Below, one piece after another: positions 25,402 to 34,076 of a DNA stretch of 64,000 bases; the first letter of the stretch is position 1, and each line of letters opens with the position of its first letter. The notes beneath the pieces were generated by a model. That model saw nothing but the letters and a program-made list of their open reading frames with translations. It was not told where the DNA came from and did not search any database. Source of the stretch: Bacteroidaceae bacterium. GTDB lineage: Bacteria; Bacteroidota; Bacteroidia; Bacteroidales; Bacteroidaceae. The position numbers and the translations under genes are program-made. The DNA lies in the NCBI GenBank assembly GCA_017617235.1, contig JAFZWQ010000008.1, positions 36,694 through 100,693 on the forward strand, given 5' to 3'.

Positions 25402-26295
25402 ATGGCACAAACTAAAATTATCCACAAAGTATGGGATTTCCTGAAGGATTTCCTTTATCTGAATTTGGGTATGGCAATCTACATGGCTGGCTGGACCGTG
25501 TTCCTCTTGCCATATCACATTCCCACTGGCGGATGGGTCGGCGTATGCTCCATTCTCTACTATGCAACGGGTTTTCCCATGACTTATGCTGTGTTGATAG
25601 GTAATGGCATTCTGCTCTCTTTTGCTTTGTGGCAACTGGGCTGGAAATTTACCTTAAAGACGGGTTATGCTGTAGTTTCGATGGCTTTCTTCCTGGAAAT
25701 TGGACAGCGAATGATGACTGGAGACGATGGTCAGTTTATCCAGATTCTGGGACCAAACGAATCCACAATGGCCTGTGTGTTAGGTGCTCTCATTAATGGT
25801 GTGGGAGTAGGCCTTTGTTTTCTCTCTGGTGGCGTTACAGGTGGTTGGGATATCGTGGCAGCCATTGTGAATAAGTACAAACCCATCTCATTCGGCCGCG
25901 TACTGCTTTATCTCGATTTGTTGGTCATAGGCTCCTGTTATTTCATTTTCCACGACTGGCGCATGATGGTATTCGGATACGTTACCTTGTTTGTTTATAC
26001 CTATGCTGCCGATATGATTATCAACTCGGCAAAACAGGATGTCCAGCTCATCATCATGACATCGAAGGGAGAGTTGTTGGCTCGCATTATACGTGAACAC
26101 ACGGGGCACACCATGACCCAGTTGAATGGTGAAGGATGCTACAGCCATGCTCCCATAAACGTAATGTTGCTGATGGTGCATCGTCACGAACAAATCAGTG
26201 TCTTACGCCTGATACAGGAGGTTGACCCAATGGCTTTCGTTTCGTCGAGCCGTGTTGAGGGCGTTTACGGATTAGGCTTCAATAGAATTAAATGA
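25402..26295 (+). CDS. YitT family membrane protein, first of two
   Basis: 297 residues, 21 bp after leuS. The N-terminal half has five or six membrane helices of the DUF161 type (LGMAIYMAGWTVFLLPYHIPTGG, ACVLGALINGVGVGLCFLSGGVTGGWDIVA), and the C-terminal half is the soluble DUF2179 domain (IIREHTGHTMTQLNGEGCYS, VDPMAFVSSSRVEGVYGLGF). The function is unknown; some members are linked to small-molecule transport. The paralogue directly follows. Confidence 0.9.
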   Translation: MAQTKIIHKVWDFLKDFLYLNLGMAIYMAGWTVFLLPYHIPTGGWVGVCSILYYATGFPMTYAVLIGNGILLSFALWQLGWKFTLKTGYAVVSMAFFLEIGQRMMTGDDGQFIQILGPNESTMACVLGALINGVGVGLCFLSGGVTGGWDIVAAIVNKYKPISFGRVLLYLDLLVIGSCYFIFHDWRMMVFGYVTLFVYTYAADMIINSAKQDVQLIIMTSKGELLARIIREHTGHTMTQLNGEGCYSHAPINVMLLMVHRHEQISVLRLIQEVDPMAFVSSSRVEGVYGLGFNRIK

Positions 26296-26320
26296 TAGAA
26301 AGAGATTAGGAGAAATTGCG

Positions 26321-27205
26321 ATGATTAAGGACCTGATATTCTCTTACTTTAAAATATTCATTGGACTTATTGTTTTTTCAATAGGCTATACCTGCTTCAT
26401 GCTTCCTTATCATATTATGAGTGGTGGCGTGGCAGGTATTTCTGCTTTGATATTCTATGCAACGGGCTTCCATGCCAGTTTTTCCTACCTCATTATCAAT
26501 GTTGCGCTGGTGCTTATGGCACTATACACGTTGGGTTGGCGTTTTTGTTTGCGTACTGTTATTGCCACTATTGCAGTTTCCTTCAGTATCGACCTTATAC
26601 AGAGCTATATCACGGAAGTCGGACCAGATGGAACAGAGCAACTGATGCGTATGGTGGGTGACCAAAAATTTATGGCATGTGTCATTGGTGGAATGTTGGA
26701 AGGACTGGGATTGGCTATTGTCTTCCTGGCCGGCGGCAGTACAGGTGGTACAGACATTATCGCCTTGACGGTAACGAAATACCGTAACATCTCCCTGGGG
26801 CGTGTAATGCTTTATATGGACATCTTCGTAGTGGGATTGTCTTATTTGCTTTTCCGTGACATCGAGACACTGGTGGCCTGTTACATCACCCTCTTTATCA
26901 GTATAAACGTAATAGACTACGTGGTAAACGGCGCACGCCAAAGTGTACAGTTTACCATCATTTCGGAAAAGTATAGCGAGATAGCACAAGCCATTAGCGA
27001 CCAAGTAGAACGTGGTGTTACTATTCTTGATGGAGAGGGTTGGTATAGCAAAGAAAAACGTAGCGTGCTGATTGTCATGGCTAAGAAGCAAGAAAGCCGC
27101 TTGATATTCCAACTTATCCGCGTCATCGACCCTAAGGCTTTTGTGACCATGAGCAATGTTGAAGGTGTCTTTGGTGAAGGGTTCGATAAGATTAAGAAAG
27201 GCTAA
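26321..27205 (+). CDS. YitT family membrane protein, second of two
   Basis: 294 residues, 25 bp downstream of its paralogue with the same layout: helices (YFKIFIGLIVFSIGYTCFMLP, MACVIGGMLEGLGLAIVFLAGGSTGG) then a DUF2179 domain (SDQVERGVTILDGEGWYS, IDPKAFVTMSNVEGVFGEGFDKIKKG). The two proteins are clearly a tandem duplication that has diverged. Genes downstream start within 20 bp, so it is in the same operon. Confidence 0.9.
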   Translation: MIKDLIFSYFKIFIGLIVFSIGYTCFMLPYHIMSGGVAGISALIFYATGFHASFSYLIINVALVLMALYTLGWRFCLRTVIATIAVSFSIDLIQSYITEVGPDGTEQLMRMVGDQKFMACVIGGMLEGLGLAIVFLAGGSTGGTDIIALTVTKYRNISLGRVMLYMDIFVVGLSYLLFRDIETLVACYITLFISINVIDYVVNGARQSVQFTIISEKYSEIAQAISDQVERGVTILDGEGWYSKEKRSVLIVMAKKQESRLIFQLIRVIDPKAFVTMSNVEGVFGEGFDKIKKG

Positions 27206-27224
27206 AGGCGAAAGACAAAAGGAA

Positions 27225-30134
27225 ATGGAAAAGGAGAGACCTGTTCTGATAATGGCAACCAACAACGAGCACAAGTTGCGCGAAATACGCCAGATATTGT
27301 CCGATAGTTACGAGGTAAAGGGGCTTGCAGATATTGGTTGTCATGAGGATATTCCTGAGACGGCCGACACGCTGGAGGGCAATGCCTTGCAAAAGGCCCG
27401 GTACGTTCACGACCATTATGGAGTGGATTGCTTTGCCGATGATACAGGTCTTGAAGTGGAGGCTCTGGATGGTGCACCTGGAATTTATACGGCTCGTTTT
27501 GGATATCTGAATGGATATGGAGATAGTCACGATTCAGATGCCAACATACGCTGTTTGCTCGATAAGTTACAGGACACCCCCAATCGCAGGGCCCGTTTCC
27601 GTACAGCTATTGCTTTGATTAGAAAAGGTGAGGAACATCTATTCGAAGGAATTGTTGAAGGAGAAATCCTAAAGGAAAAGACAGGGACAGATGGCTTTGG
27701 CTACGACCCCATCTTTGCTCCGATAGAAGCCGGTGTAAGTTTTGCCCAGATGGGACCACAGGAGAAGAACCACATCAGTCATCGTGGTCGTGCCACCCAG
27801 AAACTGGCTGCCTTTTTGCGTACAGCTCTTATGCTTCTCCTACTCCTGATGTTTTTGCCAATCCGTGCTCAGAAGATAGGCGAATGGCAGGTGTATCCAT
27901 CCTATTGCATCGCCTCAAAAAATATAGCAGTGGGGCAGACCGTATATGCCTTGTCTATTGCCCAAGAACAGGTCTATACCGATCCCTGGCAGACCTATAA
28001 TCTTTTGCGCTACGACAACGAGGATACTTCAGTTAAGACCTACAATAGCTTAGAAGACCTTAGTGACCAGTCTATCAGTCATATCGCGTATAGTCGGGAG
28101 TCAAAACGACTCATTATCGTGTATGACAATGGCAACATCGACCTGATGGATTTGGAAGATAATGTCCAAAACATAGCCAGCCTGAAAAACAGTTCATTGA
28201 ACGGCAAGAGCGTGAATTATATAGCTGTGGAGGGCTGTATGGCCTATCTGTGTACGGGCTTTGGCTATATCACAGTGGATATGGCAGAAGGTGTTATTCG
28301 CGATACGTATCGTTTGGATGTAAATGTCCAGGCCCTTGTTATCCATAATGATAAGGTATATTTAGGTACGGACGATGGATTGTATTGTTCTACAAGTGAA
28401 AACAAACATCTGCTTCAGAATTGGACCAAGCTTTCTACATCCAATGTTTATCGGCAGATGGTGGTTTTCGATGATGCCATCTTTGTTTTGGATAACACGG
28501 GGATATCTCGTTTCCAGGAAAGCGACAACACTTTCGTCGATGTTCGCAAAGATAAGAGCATAAAATTCCTGACGCTGGCAGATGGTAAGATGGTTTGTGC
28601 CAATCCGTCCAACATTTATTTGTACACCAATGCTTCGCAGTTCAAACGTATTGAAATGGAAAACCAATGGCAGGACCTTTCTTATAGTTCTGGAATATAT
28701 TGGGCCAGTGTAGGAACAGAAGGTCTAAAGGGTTATAAATTAGCCGATGGAGCCTTTGCGGAGACTGTAGGAAAAATCCAGCCGAATAGTCCAGTACGTA
28801 GTTTGGCCTATCGCATGCAGTTTGTAGGCGACCGTCTGCTAGTGGCAGGTGGTATCAACAGTCCTTATCCCATCTATCGGCCTGCAACTGCCATGTATTT
28901 CGAGGATGGGAAATGGACGAACTTTGATGAGGAAACACCCGCTCAGCAATATCCCAACCTGCATCATTGGAACACATCCAATTTGGTGCAAGACCCTGAT
29001 GACCCTACACACCATTTTGCCAGTCCTTATCGTACAGGACTTTACGAATACCGAGATGGGAAATTTGTAAAGCTCTACAACTGCGATAACAGTCCCTTGC
29101 GACAAATTAAAAATTACGGTTTGAACTATGTGGGTTGCACTTGTCTGCAATACGATGGCGAGGGTAATCTGTGGATGACCAACCAGCAGACGGATACCAT
29201 TGTGCGCATCTTGCAACCTTCGGGCCGTTGGCTTTCCCTGTATTATAGCGAGATAAAGGAAACGGAAACCCCAGAGGATTATCTGTTCACTACCAGCGGA
29301 GTGAACTTCTTGTTGAATCGTCGTATGGAGGGACGTGGTTTCTTTGGTTTCCACACCAATGGCACATTGAATACGGTACGCGACGATAAACATCTTTTGC
29401 GTAGTACCATTATCAACCAGGATGGTACGAGTTACAGTCCCGACCAGTTCTATTGTATGACAGAGGACTTGGATGGACGTGTGTGGTGTGGTACACAGAT
29501 GGGTTTGTTTGTCATCAATGATCCTACAACTTTTTTCGATAAAGACTTCACCTTTGAACAAATCAAGATAGCCCGTAACGATGGCAGTGGTCTGGCCGAT
29601 TATCTGCTCTCGGGCGTAGCTGTGACCTGCATAGCTGTCGATGGTGCTAATCGTAAGTGGATAGGAACCAACTACAATGGTCTGTATCTGGTCAGTGCTG
29701 ATGGACAGGAAATGATTCACCACTTCCAGGCTGCCGATTCTCCACTGCTTTCCGATAATATCCAGTGTTTGGCAATACATCCAACAACGGGACGCGTCAT
29801 GATAGGAACAGATGTAGGCTTGTGCTCGTATGTCAGTGATGCGACGGAGGCCGAGGAGGAATTAAATGGAGACAGTGTCGTGGCCTATCCCAATCCTGTA
29901 CGACCAGGCTATACGGGACCCATTGCAGTACGTGGGCTCACTCAGGACAGCGAGGTGAAGATATGCAGTTCTACAGGGCAGCTCGTGTGGAGTGGGGTGT
30001 CCAACGGTGGCACTTTTACCTGGGATGGTACAAACAAGCGCGGAAAACGTGTATCCAGTGGTGTATATCAGGTTATTGCCAATACTCGTGAGGGCAAAAA
30101 AGCTGTAGTATGCCGCATCATTGTCATTAAATAA
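27225..30134 (+). CDS. rdgB: Fused frame: RdgB-type XTP/dITP pyrophosphatase followed by PorZ-like T9SS protein
   Basis: 969 residues from the ATG at 27225 (19 bp after the YitT stop). Residues 1-202 are a complete RdgB/HAM1 protein: LIMATNNEHKLREIRQIL, FADDTGLEVEALDGAPGIYTARFG, TDGFGYDPIFAP and the end ISHRGRATQKLAAFL. It hydrolyses non-canonical purine triphosphates such as dITP and XTP in the cytoplasm. No stop codon follows; the frame runs into RTALMLLLLLMFLPIRAQ, a signal peptide, and then a beta-propeller protein. In most relatives these are separate adjacent genes. Either the stop was lost and both products come from one polypeptide with an internal signal, or an internal start at 27831 makes the second protein. 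A sequencing error is possible. Confidence 0.85.
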   Translation: MEKERPVLIMATNNEHKLREIRQILSDSYEVKGLADIGCHEDIPETADTLEGNALQKARYVHDHYGVDCFADDTGLEVEALDGAPGIYTARFGYLNGYGDSHDSDANIRCLLDKLQDTPNRRARFRTAIALIRKGEEHLFEGIVEGEILKEKTGTDGFGYDPIFAPIEAGVSFAQMGPQEKNHISHRGRATQKLAAFLRTALMLLLLLMFLPIRAQKIGEWQVYPSYCIASKNIAVGQTVYALSIAQEQVYTDPWQTYNLLRYDNEDTSVKTYNSLEDLSDQSISHIAYSRESKRLIIVYDNGNIDLMDLEDNVQNIASLKNSSLNGKSVNYIAVEGCMAYLCTGFGYITVDMAEGVIRDTYRLDVNVQALVIHNDKVYLGTDDGLYCSTSENKHLLQNWTKLSTSNVYRQMVVFDDAIFVLDNTGISRFQESDNTFVDVRKDKSIKFLTLADGKMVCANPSNIYLYTNASQFKRIEMENQWQDLSYSSGIYWASVGTEGLKGYKLADGAFAETVGKIQPNSPVRSLAYRMQFVGDRLLVAGGINSPYPIYRPATAMYFEDGKWTNFDEETPAQQYPNLHHWNTSNLVQDPDDPTHHFASPYRTGLYEYRDGKFVKLYNCDNSPLRQIKNYGLNYVGCTCLQYDGEGNLWMTNQQTDTIVRILQPSGRWLSLYYSEIKETETPEDYLFTTSGVNFLLNRRMEGRGFFGFHTNGTLNTVRDDKHLLRSTIINQDGTSYSPDQFYCMTEDLDGRVWCGTQMGLFVINDPTTFFDKDFTFEQIKIARNDGSGLADYLLSGVAVTCIAVDGANRKWIGTNYNGLYLVSADGQEMIHHFQAADSPLLSDNIQCLAIHPTTGRVMIGTDVGLCSYVSDATEAEEELNGDSVVAYPNPVRPGYTGPIAVRGLTQDSEVKICSSTGQLVWSGVSNGGTFTWDGTNKRGKRVSSGVYQVIANTREGKKAVVCRIIVIK
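27831..30134 (+). CDS. porZ: PorZ-like exported beta-propeller protein (second half of the fused frame, possible internal start)
   Basis: 767 residues if started at the ATG at 27831, where a signal peptide (MLLLLLMFLPIRA) begins. It contains two seven-bladed-type propeller regions with two-component-regulator-propeller motifs (GDGNLWMTNQQTD-like blades, LDGRVWCGTQMGLFVI, GANRKWIGTNYNGLYLV) and a C-terminal T9SS-type domain (VVAYPNPVRPGYTGPIAVRGL to KAVVCRIIVIK). This matches PorZ, the surface component of the type IX system that delivers anionic LPS to sortase-cleaved cargo. No ribosome-binding site is obvious before 27831, so translation may depend on the upstream rdgB part. Confidence 0.6.
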   Translation: MLLLLLMFLPIRAQKIGEWQVYPSYCIASKNIAVGQTVYALSIAQEQVYTDPWQTYNLLRYDNEDTSVKTYNSLEDLSDQSISHIAYSRESKRLIIVYDNGNIDLMDLEDNVQNIASLKNSSLNGKSVNYIAVEGCMAYLCTGFGYITVDMAEGVIRDTYRLDVNVQALVIHNDKVYLGTDDGLYCSTSENKHLLQNWTKLSTSNVYRQMVVFDDAIFVLDNTGISRFQESDNTFVDVRKDKSIKFLTLADGKMVCANPSNIYLYTNASQFKRIEMENQWQDLSYSSGIYWASVGTEGLKGYKLADGAFAETVGKIQPNSPVRSLAYRMQFVGDRLLVAGGINSPYPIYRPATAMYFEDGKWTNFDEETPAQQYPNLHHWNTSNLVQDPDDPTHHFASPYRTGLYEYRDGKFVKLYNCDNSPLRQIKNYGLNYVGCTCLQYDGEGNLWMTNQQTDTIVRILQPSGRWLSLYYSEIKETETPEDYLFTTSGVNFLLNRRMEGRGFFGFHTNGTLNTVRDDKHLLRSTIINQDGTSYSPDQFYCMTEDLDGRVWCGTQMGLFVINDPTTFFDKDFTFEQIKIARNDGSGLADYLLSGVAVTCIAVDGANRKWIGTNYNGLYLVSADGQEMIHHFQAADSPLLSDNIQCLAIHPTTGRVMIGTDVGLCSYVSDATEAEEELNGDSVVAYPNPVRPGYTGPIAVRGLTQDSEVKICSSTGQLVWSGVSNGGTFTWDGTNKRGKRVSSGVYQVIANTREGKKAVVCRIIVIK

Positions 30135-30142
30135 AACATAAA

Positions 30143-30174
30143 TTTGCATATATTACAGGTTTATCGTAACTTTG
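30143..30174 (+). promoter_or_regulatory. Promoter of aroQ
   Basis: TTTG (30143-30146), 20-bp spacer, TAACTTTG (30167-30174), 30 bp before the aroQ ATG. Confidence 0.7.
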
Positions 30175-30204
30175 CTTGCGTATTAACCATAAACAGTACG
30201 TACT

Positions 30205-30627
30205 ATGAGAAGAATCCTTATTATGAATGGCCCGAATCTCAATTTGCTGGGGAAACGGGAAACAGAGATTTATGGAGTGCACGACTTCAAGAGTTATCTG
30301 GAGCAGTTGCGTGAGCGTTATCCCAACGTTCGCCTCGATTTCTTCCAGAGCAACATGGAGGGTGCACTGATTGATAAGTTGCACGAGGCTGGTTTTGGTA
30401 AGGTCGACGGCATCATCCTGAATGCAGGTGCTTACACACACACCAGCATTGCTATCTTGGATGCCATCAAAGCCATCAGCACTCCTGTTGTCGAGGTTCA
30501 CATTTCCAATGTTTTTGCTCGCGAGGCATTCCGCCACAAGAGCATGATCAGCGAAGCCTGCAAGGGTGTTGTAACTGGTTTTGGCCTCGATTCCTATCGT
30601 GTGGCTCTCGAGGGTCTGCTCGGATAA
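30205..30627 (+). CDS. aroQ: Type II 3-dehydroquinate dehydratase
   Basis: 140 residues, usual length. It dehydrates 3-dehydroquinate to 3-dehydroshikimate in aromatic synthesis as a dodecamer. Motifs are NGPNLNLLGKRE with the catalytic Tyr in EIYG, DFFQSNMEGALID, ILNAGAYTHTSIAILDAI and VEVHISN. It has its own promoter and is followed after 15 bp by an O-methyltransferase gene. Confidence 0.97.
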   Translation: MRRILIMNGPNLNLLGKRETEIYGVHDFKSYLEQLRERYPNVRLDFFQSNMEGALIDKLHEAGFGKVDGIILNAGAYTHTSIAILDAIKAISTPVVEVHISNVFAREAFRHKSMISEACKGVVTGFGLDSYRVALEGLLG

Positions 30628-30642
30628 AACGCTACGCCTCTT

Positions 30643-31278
30643 TTGGAGTTAGACGAATATATCTGCGCCCATATCGACCCAGAAGGAGATTATCTCCATC
30701 GGCTTTGGCGTGACACACAACTCCGTCTGTCCTATGGTCAGATGGCCAGTGGTCATGTACAAGGTCGTTTGTTGAAGATGCTCACTCGCATGATACGTCC
30801 TCGGGTGGCGGTTGAACTGGGTACATTTAGCGGGTATTCGGCATTGTGTATTGCCGAGGGCTTAGACGAAGGAGCCGTGCTTCACACTTTCGAGGTGTAC
30901 GACGAGCAGGAGGATTTCACACGTCCCTGGATAGAGGGTTCTGCCTATGCCGACAAGATACAGTTGCACATTGGCGATGCCTTGACTTTGGTGCCCGAAC
31001 TCAATCTTTCCGATATAGATATGGCCTTTATTGATGCCGATAAGCGTTGCTATACAGCGTTCTATGAGATGCTGTTGCCGCGAATGCGAAAGGGAGGTTT
31101 CATCCTAGCAGACAATACTTTGTGGTATGGTCATGTGGTAGAGAGTGATACGCGCCAGAGCGACCTGCAGACGTTAGGCATAAAGGCTTTCAACGACATG
31201 CTGGCGAAGGACAATCGTGTAGAGAAGGTCATAGTGCCTGTTCGCGACGGCCTTACTTTGATTAGGGTGAAGGATTAA
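30643..31278 (+). CDS. Class I SAM-dependent O-methyltransferase (COMT-like)
   Basis: 211 residues from a TTG at 30643; no ATG lies nearer, and relatives begin with the same LDEYI stretch, so the TTG start is likely. The SAM site is VELGTFSGYSALCIAEGL; the metal-binding and acidic region is MAFIDADKRCYTAFYE and the C-terminal DNTLWYGHV motif is present. It belongs to the family 3 divalent-metal catechol-type methylases; the substrate is unknown. It is in tight array with aroQ and rbfA. Confidence 0.9.
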   Translation: MELDEYICAHIDPEGDYLHRLWRDTQLRLSYGQMASGHVQGRLLKMLTRMIRPRVAVELGTFSGYSALCIAEGLDEGAVLHTFEVYDEQEDFTRPWIEGSAYADKIQLHIGDALTLVPELNLSDIDMAFIDADKRCYTAFYEMLLPRMRKGGFILADNTLWYGHVVESDTRQSDLQTLGIKAFNDMLAKDNRVEKVIVPVRDGLTLIRVKD

Positions 31279-31307
31279 GTGTTAACGGTAAATAGTAAAT
31301 TAGTTAG

Positions 31308-31649
31308 ATGGATACAACAAGACAAAATAAGGTTGGACGACTGATACAAAAGGAACTCAGCGAAATATTCATGGCCGAGACACGTCGTATGCACGGTGTT
31401 TTGGTGAGTGTAAGCGCTTGTCGCATCAGTCCCGATATGAGTATATGTCGGGTTTACCTCAGTATCTTCCCCAGTGAACGTTCCGAGGAAATCATAAATA
31501 ACATTACTGCCAACCAGAAACAGGTGCGTTTCGAGTTAGGAAACCGTATGCGACATCAGTTGCGCATAATCCCTGAATTAAAGTTCTTTATTGACGATTC
31601 TCTCGACTATGCCCAGCATATCGACGAACTTTTGGGGGTAAAGGATTAA
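31308..31649 (+). CDS. rbfA: 30S ribosome-binding factor A
   Basis: 113 residues with a KH-like fold: RQNKVGRLIQKELSEIF at the start, VLVSVSACRISPDMSICRVYLSIF and VRFELGNRMRHQLRIIPELKFFIDDSLDYAQHIDELL. It helps late maturation of 16S rRNA. It is followed after 13 bp by a LolE-like permease gene, the usual Bacteroidales neighbour. Confidence 0.95.
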   Translation: MDTTRQNKVGRLIQKELSEIFMAETRRMHGVLVSVSACRISPDMSICRVYLSIFPSERSEEIINNITANQKQVRFELGNRMRHQLRIIPELKFFIDDSLDYAQHIDELLGVKD

Positions 31650-31662
31650 ATACTGTGGAATT

Positions 31663-32886
31663 GTGAATTACAGGTTGTTTATTGCCTGGCGTTATCTGTT
31701 CTCTCGAAAGAGTCACCACGCCATTAACATCATCTCGGGCATCTCTGCCTGTGGTGTTGCTATTGCTGCAATGGCCATGGTGTGTACGCTTAGCGTGTTC
31801 AATGGTTTCCAGGGATTGGTGTCCGACCTGTTCACAGATTTCGACCCGGAATTAAAGATAGTCCTATCCCAGGGACGAATCCTGTCTGCCAACGATACTG
31901 CCGTTAAGCAATTGCGCCAGCGAAAGGATGTGGAGGCGTTGACACTATGTCTCGAGGACCAGGCTCTGGTGGTGCGCGACGGCAAGCAGATTGTCGTCAC
32001 GGTGAAGGGTGTCGATGATACTTTTTCCCAACAGATGAACCTTCCGCACTTGCTCTATCCTGAGATGGATGGGGATGTAACTCTGCATGCCGATGTGCTC
32101 GAATATGCCATTCCGGGCATACAGTTGGCCATGCAGTTGGGATTGCGTCCTGATTTCGAGCCGTCGCTCTTGCTTTATGCCCCCAAACGTGGCGAGCGGG
32201 TGAATATGGCTAATCCCATGGGCAGTTTCAATGCCGACGAACTGATGAGTACGGGCTATGTATTCCAGGTCAAGCAGGCAAAGTACGATGCCAACTATGT
32301 GATTACCTCCTTGGATTTTGCCCAGCGTTTGTTCGACCAGCAGGGACGCATCAGCCAGATAGAGTTGAAGCTGAAACCTGGCACCAGCATGCGTCAGGCC
32401 AAACGTGATATATCCAAACAGTTGGGCGACCGCTTTCAGGTCTTGGACCGCTACGAACAGCAGGAAGATGTGTTCCGCATCATGAAGATAGAGAAACTCA
32501 TTGCCTATCTCTTCCTTACCTTTATTCTGCTCGTTGCCAGCTTCAATATCGTGGGTTCCCTGACTATGCTCATGATAGACAAACGCGACGATATTCAGAC
32601 CTTGCGCAATCTGGGTGCTACACCTGGCGATGTGCGTCGTGTCTTCATCCTGGAAGGAAACTTGATAAGCCTGTTGGGCGCGCTGCTTGGCATACTCATT
32701 GGTGTGGGCCTGTGCTGGATGCAACAGCAATACGGATTAATCTCCATGGGGCGCAGCGAGGGTTCCTTCATTGTCGAGGCCTATCCTGTTTTGGTGCGCT
32801 TGTGGGATATCTTGCTTGTTTTCGTCACGGTGCTTCTGGTTAGTGCCTTGGTAGTGTGGTATCCCGTCCGTCGTCAGATACAATGA
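31663..32886 (+). CDS. LolC/LolE-type ABC transporter permease
   Basis: 407 residues from a GTG start. An N-terminal membrane helix (HHAINIISGISACGVAIAAMAMVCTLSVFNGF) is followed by a large periplasmic MacB-like region and three C-terminal helices (LIAYLFLTFILLVASFNIVGSLTML, LISLLGALLGILIGVGLCWM, LWDILLVFVTVLLVSALVVWY) with the MIDKRDDIQTLRNLGA coupling helix of FtsX-fold permeases. It probably releases lipoproteins from the inner membrane. The matching ATPase is not in the window. The stop overlaps the start of the next gene by 4 nt. Confidence 0.9.
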   Translation: MNYRLFIAWRYLFSRKSHHAINIISGISACGVAIAAMAMVCTLSVFNGFQGLVSDLFTDFDPELKIVLSQGRILSANDTAVKQLRQRKDVEALTLCLEDQALVVRDGKQIVVTVKGVDDTFSQQMNLPHLLYPEMDGDVTLHADVLEYAIPGIQLAMQLGLRPDFEPSLLLYAPKRGERVNMANPMGSFNADELMSTGYVFQVKQAKYDANYVITSLDFAQRLFDQQGRISQIELKLKPGTSMRQAKRDISKQLGDRFQVLDRYEQQEDVFRIMKIEKLIAYLFLTFILLVASFNIVGSLTMLMIDKRDDIQTLRNLGATPGDVRRVFILEGNLISLLGALLGILIGVGLCWMQQQYGLISMGRSEGSFIVEAYPVLVRLWDILLVFVTVLLVSALVVWYPVRRQIQ

Positions 32887-34022
32887 TTGCCTCTCCTTTT
32901 GCCCGTCCTCTCTATGTGATGCTGAAGCCCGTGGGGGCGCATTGCAACCTGGCTTGTGCATATTGCTACTATCTCGACAAACAGCAACTTTATGCCCAAG
33001 TTCCCCAACATTTGATGAGCGAAAAGCTGCTCGAGGAATTCATCCGTCAGTACATCGCTGCACAAACGATGGACGAGGTGCTTTTTACCTGGCATGGGGG
33101 CGAGGCGCTCATGCGTCCCCTCTCATTTTATCGCAAGGCCATTGAACTGCAGAAAAAATATGCCGACGGCAAGGTCATCTCTAATTGCATCCAAACCAAC
33201 GGCACCTTGATTACGGAGGAATGGGCGCGTTTCCTGCACGACGAACAATGGCTGGTGGGTGTCAGCATCGATGGGCCTCAGGAATACCACGACCACTATC
33301 GCCGTAACCGTCAGGGGCGGCCTTCTTGGGTGAAGGTGCGTAAGGGCATCGACCTGCTCAACCGCTTCCATGTAGAATGGAATGCAATGGCTGTGGTCAA
33401 CGACCTGAATGGTGACGACCCTGTTGGTTTCTATCGTTTCTTCCGCGACGACTTGCAATGCCGTTTCCTTCAGTTTACTCCTATCGTCGAGCGCATGCCC
33501 GATGGCAGTCCTGCTCCCTTCAATGTTCGTCCCCGTCAGTGGGGCGAATTTCTCTGTGGCCTCTTCGATGAATGGGTGCGGAACGATGTGGGGGAGATGT
33601 TTGTGCAGCTCTTCGATGCCACTTTGGCCAACTGGGTGGGTGTGACACCTGGTGTGTGCTCGATGGCTCGCGGTTGCGGACATGCGGCTGTGATGGAGTG
33701 GAATGGCGACGTGTATTCCTGCGACCACTTTGTCTTTCCCCAGTATAAGTTGGGCAATATTCTCGAGACACCGCTTGTAGAGATGATGTACAGTTCCCGT
33801 CAAAACGAGTTTGGGCGGGCAAAGTACGAAAGCCTCAGCCCCACGTGCCGCCAATGCCCCTGGCTTTTTGCTTGCAATGGCGAATGTCCCAAGAACCGCT
33901 GGAGCCTGGATGCCGACAACACCACACCAACCAACTATCTGTGCGAGGGCTATCGGATGTTCTTCCAACATGTCGCCCCTTGGATGGAGGATATGAAAAA
34001 TAATTTCACAATGGATAATTGA
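32883..34022 (+). CDS. Anaerobic sulfatase-maturating enzyme (radical SAM)
   Basis: 379 residues from the ATG at 32883, overlapping the permease stop (ATGA). Radical SAM site CNLACAYCYYLDK, the TWHGGEALMR motif, and a SPASM region with CSMARGC, YSCDHF and CRQCPWLFACNGECPKNR that holds two auxiliary clusters. It oxidises the active-site Cys or Ser of sulfatases to formylglycine. No formylglycine-type sulfatase is in the window, so its clients are elsewhere. Together with the next gene it matches the mdsB-mdsC pair described with the mucin-desulfating sulfatase of Prevotella. The stop lies in a GACAATTGACAATT minirepeat. Confidence 0.92.
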   Translation: MIASPFARPLYVMLKPVGAHCNLACAYCYYLDKQQLYAQVPQHLMSEKLLEEFIRQYIAAQTMDEVLFTWHGGEALMRPLSFYRKAIELQKKYADGKVISNCIQTNGTLITEEWARFLHDEQWLVGVSIDGPQEYHDHYRRNRQGRPSWVKVRKGIDLLNRFHVEWNAMAVVNDLNGDDPVGFYRFFRDDLQCRFLQFTPIVERMPDGSPAPFNVRPRQWGEFLCGLFDEWVRNDVGEMFVQLFDATLANWVGVTPGVCSMARGCGHAAVMEWNGDVYSCDHFVFPQYKLGNILETPLVEMMYSSRQNEFGRAKYESLSPTCRQCPWLFACNGECPKNRWSLDADNTTPTNYLCEGYRMFFQHVAPWMEDMKNNFTMDN

Positions 34023-34076
34023 CAATTGACAATTATTTCTTATATTTGTCCTCGTAAACCTTAAAACCTTAATATT

